DNA from: Cyanobacteria bacterium M_surface_7_m2_040
Lineage (GTDB): Bacteria; Cyanobacteriota; Cyanobacteriia; PCC-6307; Cyanobiaceae
Reading direction: 5' to 3'
DNA: 5,115 nt
Assembly (NCBI GenBank): GCA_016882555.1
Contig: VGPQ01000130.1
Location: 1 to 5,115 of the forward strand
Notes under the pieces: model-generated
Seen by the model: the letters and a program-made list of their open reading frames with translations, nothing else
The model's database searches: none
What the model was told of the DNA's origin: nothing
In this document: piece after piece, positions 1 to 5,115 of the stretch
How the letters are laid out: each line of letters opens with the position of its first letter
Position numbering within the stretch: the first letter of the stretch is position 1
Program-made: the position numbers and the translations under genes

Positions 1-1464
1 GGCCCGCAGCCGGATCGTCACATCGCCCATGGCGTCGATGCCCTCGGTGACGCTTTTCACCGAAAACTCCACCAGTTCATTGGGCACCTGGGCCAGGCGG
101 TTGAGCGCCTGGCACACCGCATCCACAGGGCCGGTGCCGATCGCCGCTTCGGTGAGTTCGGCTCCGTCGGCGGTGGCGAGGGTGATCGTGGCGGTGGGCA
201 GCAGTCCGGTGCCGCAGCTCACCTGCACGCTCTTGAGGCTGTAGCGGGCCTCATCGGCCTGCTGCACCTGTTCGCTGACAATCGCCTCGAGGTCGCGGTC
301 GCTGATTTCGCGTTTGCGGTCGGCCAGCTCCTTGAAGCGGGCAAAGGCGTCATCGAGGGCCTCGCGTTCGAGCTGATAGCCGAGCTCCTCGAGCCGGGCT
401 CTGAAGGCACTGCGGCCCGAGAGTTTGCCCAGGGAGATGCGGTTGTCGGCCAGGCCCACGGTGCGGGCATCGATGATTTCGTAGGTGAGGCGGTTCTTGA
501 GCACGCCGTCCTGGTGGATGCCACTTTCGTGGGCAAAGGCATTGGCCCCCACAATCGCCTTGTTGGGTTGCACGGCCATGCCGGTGAGGTTGCTCACCAG
601 CCGCGAGGTCTTGGTGATCTCTTCGGTGCGCACGCCGGTGAGGGGCTCTGAGCTCTCAGCGGGCCGGCCCAGGAACGGATTGAAATAGCTGCGGCGCACG
701 TGCAGGGCCATCACCAGCTCCTCGAGTGAGGCGTTGCCGGCACGCTCGCCGATGCCGTTGATCGTGCACTCGAGCTGGCGGGCACCGTTCTTGACCGCTT
801 CAAGGAAGTTGGCCACCGCCAGGCCCAGGTCGTTGTGACCGTGCACCGAGATCACGGCCTGATCGATGTTGGGCACGTGGGCATTGATGCCGGCGATCAG
901 CGCGCCGAATTCGGCGGGTGTGGCGTAGCCCACCGTGTCGGGAATGTTCACGGTGGTGGCGCCGGCCTTGATCGCGGCTTCGATCACCTGGTGCATGAAT
1001 TCAGGGTCGCTGCGACCGGCGTCTTCGCAGCTGAACTCGACGTCGTCGACCAGCGAGCGGGCATAGGCCACCATCTCGGCGGTGATCGCCAGCACCTCGG
1101 CGCGGCTCTTGCGCAGTTTGTGCTCGAGGTGAATGTCGCTGGTGGCGATGAAGGTGTGGATGCGGCGATGGGCGGCGGGGGCCACGGCATCGGCGCAGGC
1201 CTTGATGTCGCCGGCCGCGGCGCGGGCCAGGCCGCAGATCACCGGGCCATCGGGGGTGCCCACGGCGTGGGCAATGCGCTGCACGGCATTGAAGTCGCCG
1301 CTGCTGGCAAAGGGGAATCCGGCCTCGATGATGTCGACCCCCAGGCGGGCGAGCTGCTGGGCGATCGCCAGTTTTTCCTCGAGGTTGAGGCTGGCACCGG
1401 GCGATTGCTCGCCGTCGCGCAGCGTGGTGTCGAAGATCAGTACGCGGCCTGGATCGCGGGCCAT
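1..1464 (-). CDS. leuA: 2-isopropylmalate synthase (LeuA), C-terminal end cut by the window
   Basis: Cytosolic enzyme of the first committed step of leucine synthesis: it condenses acetyl-CoA with 2-oxoisovalerate to give 2-isopropylmalate. I translated the minus strand from ATG 1464; 488 codons are open to the window edge, and since bacterial LeuA proteins are usually 510-550 residues, roughly the last 30-60 are missing. The TIM-barrel catalytic domain opens with [13 protein letters not shown] (residues 11-23, the signature of the IPMS/homocitrate/HMG-CoA-lyase family). The metal-binding HGHND lies at 208-212 and [10 protein letters not shown] ends near 246, with N244 the expected third metal ligand. 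[13 protein letters not shown] follows near 300, and from about residue 395 the leucine-sensing regulatory domain begins (partly seen). The start is supported by the conserved N-terminus and by AGGGG 8 bases upstream. The gene is divergent from GH57. Codon use is strongly GC-ending, typical of a native gene. Family assignment is very secure. Confidence 0.97.
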   Translation of the reverse strand, partial: MARDPGRVLIFDTTLRDGEQSPGASLNLEEKLAIAQQLARLGVDIIEAGFPFASSGDFNAVQRIAHAVGTPDGPVICGLARAAAGDIKACADAVAPAAHRRIHTFIATSDIHLEHKLRKSRAEVLAITAEMVAYARSLVDDVEFSCEDAGRSDPEFMHQVIEAAIKAGATTVNIPDTVGYATPAEFGALIAGINAHVPNIDQAVISVHGHNDLGLAVANFLEAVKNGARQLECTINGIGERAGNASLEELVMALHVRRSYFNPFLGRPAESSEPLTGVRTEEITKTSRLVSNLTGMAVQPNKAIVGANAFAHESGIHQDGVLKNRLTYEIIDARTVGLADNRISLGKLSGRSAFRARLEELGYQLEREALDDAFARFKELADRKREISDRDLEAIVSEQVQQADEARYSLKSVQVSCGTGLLPTATITLATADGAELTEAAIGTGPVDAVCQALNRLAQVPNELVEFSVKSVTEGIDAMGDVTIRLRA

Positions 1465-1472
1465 GGACAGCA

Positions 1473-1477
1473 CCCCT
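1473..1477 (-). promoter_or_regulatory. leuA Shine-Dalgarno sequence
   Basis: Read on the minus strand this is AGGGG, ending 8 bases before ATG 1464. The spacing is ideal, and it fixes the leuA start. It lies two bases beyond the end of the inverted repeat at 1480-1494, so a hairpin there could affect ribosome access. Confidence 0.7.
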
Positions 1478-1479
1478 GG

Positions 1480-1494
1480 TTCCGTAAAACGGAA
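1480..1494. repeat. Perfect inverted repeat in the leuA leader
   Basis: TTCCGT-AAA-ACGGAA: two 6-base perfect arms around a 3-base centre, directly upstream of the leuA ribosome binding site. It could be a protein-binding operator or, if transcribed, a short 5'UTR hairpin. The repeat is seen directly; the function is inferred. No regulator can be named from this sequence. Confidence 0.5.
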
Positions 1495-1516
1495 TGACTA
1501 TGAGTTAAGTCCATTC
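1492..1516. repeat. Imperfect inverted repeat overlapping the putative leuA -10 box
   Basis: GAATGACT (1492-1499) is matched by AGT-C-CATTC (1508-1516), giving 8 pairing bases per arm with one extra C at 1511 and an 8-base centre. It overlaps the candidate -10 box (1513-1518) and shares three bases with the repeat at 1480-1494. This is a plausible repressor or activator site for leuA, by position only. Confidence 0.4.
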
Positions 1517-1518
1517 TA
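1513..1518 (-). promoter_or_regulatory. Candidate leuA -10 box (TAGAAT)
   Basis: On the minus strand TAGAAT matches the sigma-70 TATAAT consensus at five of six bases. It would start transcription near 1506, giving a leader of about 40 bases. I see no good -35 hexamer at normal spacing, which is common in cyanobacterial promoters that depend on an activator. Inferred from sequence only. Confidence 0.35.
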
Positions 1519-1522
1519 CGGG

Positions 1523-1540
1523 GGCGCTTCGGTTGGCGCC
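1523..1540. repeat. GC-rich inverted repeat in the divergent intergenic region
   Basis: GGCGC (1523-1527) and GCGCC (1536-1540) flank an 8-base centre, roughly midway between the divergent leuA and GH57 starts. No T-run follows on either strand, so it is not a terminator. It might be a regulator site or chance in GC-rich DNA. Confidence 0.25.
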
Positions 1541-1563
1541 TGTTCTGACCTTGTTGATCGCCT

Positions 1564-1569
1564 TACAAT
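1564..1569 (+). promoter_or_regulatory. Candidate -10 box for the GH57 gene (TACAAT)
   Basis: TACAAT differs from the TATAAT consensus at one base. If used, transcription would begin near 1575-1577, downstream of the first ATG (1572), so translation would have to begin at ATG 1590. No convincing -35 is seen upstream. Confidence 0.3.
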
Positions 1570-1571
1570 GA

Positions 1572-3170
1572 ATGGATCGCGCAGGGTCCATGGCCGCGGG
1601 TGAACTGGCCTTGGTCTTGCATGCGCACCTTCCTTACGTGCGCTCGGCCGAACCGGGTTCGCTCGAGGAAGACTGGTACTTCCAGGCCCTGCAGGAGTGC
1701 TATCTGCCCCTGCTGGCGGTGCTCGAGGCCGCCGCCGCCGACCCCGCCCAGGCCCCGCGGCTCACCCTGGGCCTTTCCCCCACCTTGCTGACCCTGCTCA
1801 GCGACCGCCACCTCAACGCCGGCTTTGAGCCCTGGTTGCAGCGGCGTTTGGAGCTCCTGCCCCAGGCACCTGCGGATCTGCGCGGGGCCGCCACCGATCT
1901 GGCCGGCCAACTTCAGCTCACCCTGGCGCAATGGCGCAGCTGCGAGGGTCAGCTGATCCCGCGCTTCCGGCAGCTGCGGCAGCTGGGGGTGCTCGATCTG
2001 ATCACCTGCGGCGCCACCCATGGCTATCTGCCGCTGCTGCGGCACACGCCCGAGGCGGTGCGGGCCCAGCTGCTCACGGCTGTGCGCGAGCACGAGCGCC
2101 TGCTGGGCGAACGCCCTCTGGGCATCTGGCTGCCCGAATGCGCCTACTACGAACAGCTCGATCAGCAACTGATCCGCGCCGGTCTGCGCTATTCGGTGCT
2201 CGATGGCCATGGCCTGCTGCATGGGTTGCCGCGGCCGCGCTACGGGGTCTATGCCCCCATCTGTTCGCCCGGGGGTGTGGCCTTCTTCGGCCGTGACAGC
2301 ACCTCCACCCTGCCGGTGTGGAGCGCCCGCGACGGGTATCCAGGTCATGGCTGTTACCGCGAGTTTCATCGCGATCTGGGCTGGGATCTGCCGGAGGCCG
2401 AGCTGGCCGCCGCCGGCATCAGCACCCGCCGTCCCCTGGGCCTCAAGCTGCATCGCGTCACGGCCCAGTCGGCCGCACTCGACCAGAAGTTGCCCTACGA
2501 CCCGCAGGCGGCCCGCGCCCAGGTGATCGTCGATGCCAGCGATTACCTCAAAGGCCGCGCCGCCGAATTGCAGCAGCTCACGACCGTGATGGAGCGCTCG
2601 CCGCTGCTGGTGGCACCGTTTGACGCCGAGCTGTTTGGGCACTGGTGGTACGAGGGGCCGGCGTTTCTGGCGGAGCTGTTCCGCCAGGGTCCGGCCAGCG
2701 GCATCCGTTTTGTGCACCTGCGTGGCGTTCTGGCCGATGACCAGCCGCTGCAGGTGTGTCGCCCCTCCCCCAGCAGCTGGGGCCAGGGCGGCTACCACGA
2801 CTACTGGCTCAACGACAGCAACGCCTGGGTGGTGATCGAGTGGCAACGGGCCTCGGCGGCAATGGTGCGCCGGGTCAACCGCGGCGTCGGCAGCGCCCAG
2901 CAGCGCGACCTGCTGACCCAGGCCGGCCGCGAGCTGCTGCTCGCCCAGAGTTCGGATTGGAGCTTCATCCTGCGGGCCGGCACCACCACCGATCTGGCCA
3001 AAGAGCGCATCGAGCGCCATCTCGATCGCTTCTGGCGCCTGATGGATGCCATCAACAACAACACACCCCTGCCAGAGGGGTGGCTGGAGGCCGTGCAGCA
3101 GGAAGACGGCCTATTCCCCCTGCTCAACGCCGCCGACTGGGTGAGCTTTTCAGCAGGATCCAGTAATTGA
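1572..3170 (+). CDS. GH57 family 1,4-alpha-glucan branching enzyme (DUF1957)
   Basis: Glycoside hydrolase family 57 protein of the AmyC/DUF1957 branch, whose characterised members cut alpha-1,4 glucan chains and re-attach them by alpha-1,6 links (glycogen branching). It has 532 residues from M1, close to the usual 520-530. The (beta/alpha)7 catalytic barrel begins with LVLHAHLPYV (H17, H19). WLPECAY holds the expected nucleophile E189, and FDAELFGHWW holds the expected acid D351. The C-terminal helical domain with SDWSFILRAGT near residue 458 is typical of the branch. All catalytic motifs are intact. The conserved protein begins at M7 (ATG 1590), so either ATG 1572 or 1590 could be the start; neither has a well-spaced Shine-Dalgarno, and the -10-like TACAAT at 1564 favours 1590. 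It is divergent from leuA. It probably acts in the cytosol on storage glycogen; branching rather than amylase activity is inferred from the family. Confidence 0.93.
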   Translation: MDRAGSMAAGELALVLHAHLPYVRSAEPGSLEEDWYFQALQECYLPLLAVLEAAAADPAQAPRLTLGLSPTLLTLLSDRHLNAGFEPWLQRRLELLPQAPADLRGAATDLAGQLQLTLAQWRSCEGQLIPRFRQLRQLGVLDLITCGATHGYLPLLRHTPEAVRAQLLTAVREHERLLGERPLGIWLPECAYYEQLDQQLIRAGLRYSVLDGHGLLHGLPRPRYGVYAPICSPGGVAFFGRDSTSTLPVWSARDGYPGHGCYREFHRDLGWDLPEAELAAAGISTRRPLGLKLHRVTAQSAALDQKLPYDPQAARAQVIVDASDYLKGRAAELQQLTTVMERSPLLVAPFDAELFGHWWYEGPAFLAELFRQGPASGIRFVHLRGVLADDQPLQVCRPSPSSWGQGGYHDYWLNDSNAWVVIEWQRASAAMVRRVNRGVGSAQQRDLLTQAGRELLLAQSSDWSFILRAGTTTDLAKERIERHLDRFWRLMDAINNNTPLPEGWLEAVQQEDGLFPLLNAADWVSFSAGSSN

Positions 3171-3261
3171 ACAGCTCCTGGATGCGTCCCAGCGAGATCT
3201 CACGGCTGAGCCAGCCGTTGAGGTAACGCCGAAACCCGGCATCGCGGCCGCCCACGTCCAT
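3124..3261 (-). CDS. Small hypothetical ORF or gene remnant, convergent with GH57
   Basis: A 45-residue minus-strand ORF (ATG 3261, TGA 3126-3124) too short for usual gene callers; I do not recognise its family. Its last 15 or so codons lie antisense to the 3' end of the GH57 gene. It looks protein-like: about 31 of the 38 codons after the ATG end in G or C, as in leuA and GH57, and residues such as YLNGWLSREISLGRIQEL read as an amphipathic helix. The opposing plus-strand frame is also open here but has weaker third-position bias and no usual start codon. A stop (TGA) lies two codons upstream of the ATG, so the ORF cannot be extended in frame. No clear Shine-Dalgarno. It could be a genuine small protein, the tail of a host gene truncated by the insertion of the AT-rich DNA to its right, or chance. 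Confidence 0.35.
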   Translation of the reverse strand: MDVGGRDAGFRRYLNGWLSREISLGRIQELFNYWILLKSSPSRRR

Positions 3262-3538
3262 ATCCGCTCAGCGGCTGGATCGGCGTTGGTTGCTCGGGCT
3301 TTTCAGCAGCGCTGCCTTCAGTCCAAGAGCACGATGTCTGCCATTCCCCTGATTCTTTGTAAAAAGTTTATGCAAAGCATGGCCAGCTAGTTGTCGATGG
3401 TTTTATGGGTTTTGTGTGAGCTGCTACTTGTAGCGCAGAAGGTTGATTTATCGGCTTGGCAAATGCAAATCGTTGTACGGAGTAAAATTTTGAGTTGATT
3501 AGGATTTTGTTGGCTTTCAGGTGAAATATGAAGTACCC
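3171..3538. other. Long intergenic region spanning a base-composition boundary
   Basis: Apart from the small minus-strand ORF reaching 3261, I see no gene here. Bases to about 3340 are GC-rich like leuA and GH57; from about 3340 the DNA turns AT-rich (24 of 60 G+C in 3361-3420) and stays so to the right end. I found no tRNA, no terminal inverted repeats and no transposase that would explain the junction. Small palindromes, such as GCTAC-TT-GTAGC at 3423-3434 and ATGC-AAA-GCAT near 3372-3382, are too weak to call as sites. Confidence 0.5.
3202..3218 (+). terminator. Possible hairpin downstream of GH57
   Basis: ACGGCT-GAGCC-AGCCGT is a perfect 6-base-pair stem with a 5-base loop, 31 bases after the GH57 stop. 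There is no T-run after it on either strand, so it is not a standard intrinsic terminator. It also falls inside the small minus-strand ORF, so it may be coincidental. Confidence 0.2.
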
Positions 3539-4615
3539 TTAGAGCTTGACTCGCTTGGGGTCTGCCCCGTCAGCTGATTTCATTTGCTTGATTAAGCCTA
3601 GGAATTCCTCCTCGGAGCCAGATGTTGGTGGAAGGTAATACTGCCAGTTACCTGTTTGCGGTTCGTAGGCTTCGCCTTCAATGGACAGATCGTAAATGCC
3701 GATATCCTTTACCGAGGTAGCGGCATCGGGATCTAGCGCTCTTAGAAAAACCAACGTGCCGTACTTTGGTGTGGTTAAATACTTCTTAGCATATTCGTTA
3801 CTATCCAAATCTCCCATTAGCATGAAGCGTGTTCGGAAATACGACTGCACAAGATTCATGAGAGCCGTTGCAATCGGGCTGACATCAAAACGGTCTGGAA
3901 ATGCGGAGATGAGATTGCCGTAAGGGTCAACGTAAGCGACAGCATTGCTTGCCTTTGGCGTGGATGCAACTAAGTTGCTAAGTAAAAGCCTGAGCTCAAT
4001 ATTTGGCTTGCGGAAATCTGAGAGTCGTAATGTAAACGCCAGTGGTGATGCTTCTGAAAGTGCTTTTCTGAGCTTGGAATTGGCGGGTAGGGTTGCTGGA
4101 TCCAGCAATGCAGAGGGCGGTAGCCCCAAGACTTTGCGATTAGCTTCGACAAGCTTGCTGCTTTCTAGGAAAACCTGAGAGCATTGATCTGCAGTAGATT
4201 TCGATAAAGACGAGCTGGCGAATACAGGACCGGTTGCTGGACCACCGCGTGGTCTGACGCCTTGGATCGCGCAATAAGTGAATGTGCGCTGGGCTTGTTT
4301 GCGCAGATTGATGGGGAGATCTGGATAGCTAGAGTCAAAGGTGTAATTGATTCCCGTTGGATAGTCGAAAGCGACGACCCCGACATTAAATCCAGACGCT
4401 AACAGTGATCCTGCACATTGAGCACAAGGATCGAGCGACGTCACGATGGTCAGTTCAGAAGGCTTGGGAAGCTTCAGGCTGCTCGCATTCTCGTAGTACC
4501 AAGAGACCAGCTGACGTTCGCCATGGTTGGTAGGGTCGAGCACAAACCACTGCCCGCTCAACGCTGTTTGGTTGTTGGGCAGTCGTTGATAGACGGTATT
4601 GTGTAATTGGTGCAC
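3539..4615 (-). CDS. Downstream part of split deaminase: zinc deaminase core plus C-terminal domain
   Basis: A 358-codon frame that starts, if at all, at GTG 4615, just after an in-frame TAA; no Shine-Dalgarno precedes it and the first internal Met is far downstream (residue 253). Residues about 1-90 are a cytidine/deoxycytidylate deaminase-like core: HGE at 31-33 (zinc ligand H31, proton shuttle E33) and LDPCAQCAG at 61-69 (zinc ligands C64, C67). The first helix and strand of that fold lie upstream of the stop, so this piece alone should not fold as an active enzyme. Residues about 100-220 have no family I recognise. Residues about 224-318 resemble a second deaminase fold that has lost its zinc ligands (VDPYGNLI at 229-236, LDPDAAT at 294-300). 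Base composition is much more AT-rich than leuA and GH57. The substrate is unknown. Confidence 0.7.
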   Translation of the reverse strand: MHQLHNTVYQRLPNNQTALSGQWFVLDPTNHGERQLVSWYYENASSLKLPKPSELTIVTSLDPCAQCAGSLLASGFNVGVVAFDYPTGINYTFDSSYPDLPINLRKQAQRTFTYCAIQGVRPRGGPATGPVFASSSLSKSTADQCSQVFLESSKLVEANRKVLGLPPSALLDPATLPANSKLRKALSEASPLAFTLRLSDFRKPNIELRLLLSNLVASTPKASNAVAYVDPYGNLISAFPDRFDVSPIATALMNLVQSYFRTRFMLMGDLDSNEYAKKYLTTPKYGTLVFLRALDPDAATSVKDIGIYDLSIEGEAYEPQTGNWQYYLPPTSGSEEEFLGLIKQMKSADGADPKRVKL

Positions 4616-4633
4616 AATTCTGCCGGTACTGTT

Positions 4634-4636
4634 TTA
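4634..4636 (-). other. In-frame TAA splitting the deaminase gene
   Basis: The minus strand reads GCA ATA ATC TAA AAC AGT ACC, and the same frame continues for 358 codons after GTG 4615. In family terms this residue is a variable turn between two strands, where Lys, Glu or Gln (all one base from TAA) would be normal. Confidence 0.85.
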
Positions 4637-4894
4637 GATTATTGCCCCGCCCACAGCAAAGGAATGATCGGCAAGTGCCAGCTTGGCTTGCTCAAGAACA
4701 ACGATTCCAGCGGCTTCGGCGCTGTAGATGAGATCACCGCTACGTGCAGCGCGTTGTTGGCCTGAAGCCGATGTGCGAGCACGGGCACCCGTGACTGGCG
4801 CCAATGCAACAGTGGCTCCGGCTGAGCCAGGTAGAGCAAGAACTGCGCGACGACTTATTAACGCTGATTTGGAAGATTTGGAATCTGATGTCAT
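4634..4894 (-). CDS. N-terminal part of split deaminase with twin-arginine signal
   Basis: An 86-residue ORF from ATG 4894 to TAA 4634. A TAG lies two codons upstream in frame, so ATG 4894 is the first possible ATG. Residues 14-19 are SRRAVL, a twin-arginine motif, followed by a hydrophobic stretch (about 17-34) and an A-R-A cleavage site at 37-39. Together these are a credible Tat signal for export of a folded, cofactor-loaded protein. Residues about 56-86 look like helix 1 and strand 1 of a deaminase fold, ending VGGAII right before the stop. No clear Shine-Dalgarno. Alone it would make only a signal peptide and a fold fragment, so it is best read as the 5' part of the longer gene ending at 3539. 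Confidence 0.65.
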   Translation of the reverse strand: MTSDSKSSKSALISRRAVLALPGSAGATVALAPVTGARARTSASGQQRAARSGDLIYSAEAAGIVVLEQAKLALADHSFAVGGAII

Positions 4895-4943
4895 CGTCTA
4901 TTTGGCAATTCAAAAAAAATTTTGCGCTCTCGCCGGGTTGCCG

Positions 4944-4949
4944 ATTCTA
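4944..4949 (-). promoter_or_regulatory. Weak candidate -10 box for the deaminase gene
   Basis: TAGAAT on the minus strand, about 50 bases upstream of ATG 4894; the same hexamer is proposed for leuA. No recognisable -35 hexamer at normal spacing. Such hexamers are frequent in AT-rich DNA, so this is only a candidate. Confidence 0.2.
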
Positions 4950-5103
4950 TTTGTTTGAATGCTTAACATTTTCCGTCGCTTTTTCCTGCTGCTTTAGTCT
5001 TCATCGTGCTGGAGGGATTGTGACGTTCATTGGCGTCTGACGTTTCCTTCAAATTTCGGCCAGCAATTTTCAGGGACGTGTGGTTTAGTTCAGCTGTTTT
5101 TGT

Positions 5104-5109
5104 GAGGAG
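5104..5109 (+). promoter_or_regulatory. Likely Shine-Dalgarno for a gene starting past the right edge
   Basis: GAGGAG followed by six bases to the end of the window. A start codon at or just beyond 5116 would sit at ideal spacing. This is the strongest Shine-Dalgarno match in the right half. The gene itself is not visible. Confidence 0.4.
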
Positions 5110-5115
5110 CTGGCT

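Larger units (their letters stand above)
3539..4894 (-). pseudogene. Tat-exported tandem deaminase-like gene interrupted by an in-frame stop
   Basis: The frame from ATG 4894 to the stop at 3541-3539 is one reading frame of 452 codons including the final stop, broken only by TAA at 4636-4634 (codon 87). The break is inside the deaminase core: upstream residues give the Tat signal, helix 1 and strand 1 (FAVGGAII), and the very next codons continue with NSTGRIV and HQLHN, the usual strand 2 that leads to the HGE motif. Full-length numbering puts HGE at 124-126 and the PCAQC cysteines at 157 and 160. An open frame of 358 codons after the stop argues for a recent event. Possibilities are a nonsense mutation, a single-base sequence error (AAA, GAA or CAA to TAA), or less likely readthrough. 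Confidence 0.65.
4895..5115. other. Intergenic region upstream of the deaminase gene
   Basis: I see no gene in these 221 bases; the plus-strand open frames here lack starts with ribosome binding sites and overlap the deaminase gene antisense. An A/T-rich tract (4909-4923) lies just upstream of the deaminase start. The heptamer TGACGTT occurs twice (5021-5027 and 5038-5044), 17 bases apart. The region probably holds divergent promoters for the deaminase gene (leftward) and for a gene starting beyond the right edge. Confidence 0.45.

Noticed and set aside
835..1497. 220-codon plus-strand frame opposite leuA
   Set aside because: Gly/Ala/His-rich shadow of the leuA reading frame, which carries the diagnostic LeuA motifs on the other strand.
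1563..3020. 485-codon open frame on the minus strand opposite the GH57 gene
   Set aside because: It is an antisense shadow: the plus strand has all GH57 catalytic motifs, and the minus-strand translation is a Gln/Gly/Ala-rich low-complexity product typical of the complement of GC-rich coding DNA.
3369..3383. ATGC-AAA-GCAT palindrome next to a T-run on the minus strand, as a terminator
   Set aside because: Only a 4-base stem, with AAAC between the stem and the T-run, and more than 150 bases past the deaminase stop.
3145..3390. Plus-strand open frame running from the GH57 tail into the AT-rich DNA
   Set aside because: No ATG or GTG start with a ribosome binding site before an ATG at 3333, weaker third-position bias than the opposing minus frame, and no recognisable protein.
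3423..3434. GCTAC-TT-GTAGC perfect inverted repeat as a terminator or attachment site
   Set aside because: A two-base loop is too tight for a full RNA hairpin, there is no T-run, and no partner copy is seen elsewhere in the window.
4418..4606. 62-codon plus-strand frame inside the deaminase region
   Set aside because: Overlaps the HGE/PCAQC-encoding frame antisense, has no ribosome binding site, and is not protein-like.
3171..5115. CRISPR array, tRNA, rRNA or insertion sequence in the AT-rich half
   Set aside because: I found no regularly spaced repeats, no tRNA cloverleaf or T-loop sequence, no transposase motif and no terminal inverted repeats.

Overview
The window looks like a GC-rich cyanobacterial chromosome fragment, most like the Synechococcus/Cyanobium picocyanobacteria. 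This rests on the two well-conserved proteins (a LeuA 2-isopropylmalate synthase and a cyanobacterial-type GH57/DUF1957 glucan branching enzyme), their high GC and codon bias, and one exact HIP1 palindrome (GGCGATCGCC, 1360-1369). The genus is inferred by eye, without a database search.

Left half (1-3170) is core metabolism. leuA runs on the minus strand from 1464 and leaves the window before its C-terminal end. A 107-base divergent intergenic region separates it from the GH57 gene on the plus strand (1572 or 1590 to 3170). The intergenic DNA carries a clear leuA Shine-Dalgarno, a plausible -10 box and three inverted repeats, so it may be a regulated divergent promoter region. One gene commits carbon to leucine and the other shapes glycogen; a shared control is possible but not shown.

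Middle (3171-3538) has no convincing full gene. Its first ~90 bases, with the 3' end of GH57, hold a 45-codon minus-strand ORF with host-like codon use, which may be a small gene or a gene remnant. Past about 3340 the DNA becomes AT-rich.

Right half (about 3340-5115) has a different base composition (26/60 G+C in 4021-4080 against 47/60 in 2041-2100) and looks like accessory or acquired DNA. It holds one minus-strand coding unit, 4894 down to 3539, with an N-terminal twin-arginine (Tat) export signal followed by a zinc-dependent cytidine/deoxycytidylate-deaminase-like domain (HGE and PCAQC motifs) and a long C-terminal region. The C-terminal region looks to me like a second, degenerate deaminase fold without the zinc ligands. 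An in-frame TAA at 4634-4636 splits the unit inside the deaminase core while the frame stays open on both sides. It is therefore a fresh pseudogene, a sequence error, or a recoded gene. An exported tandem deaminase is the most unusual content here. A strong Shine-Dalgarno-like GAGGAG at the right edge suggests a plus-strand gene beginning at or just beyond 5115.
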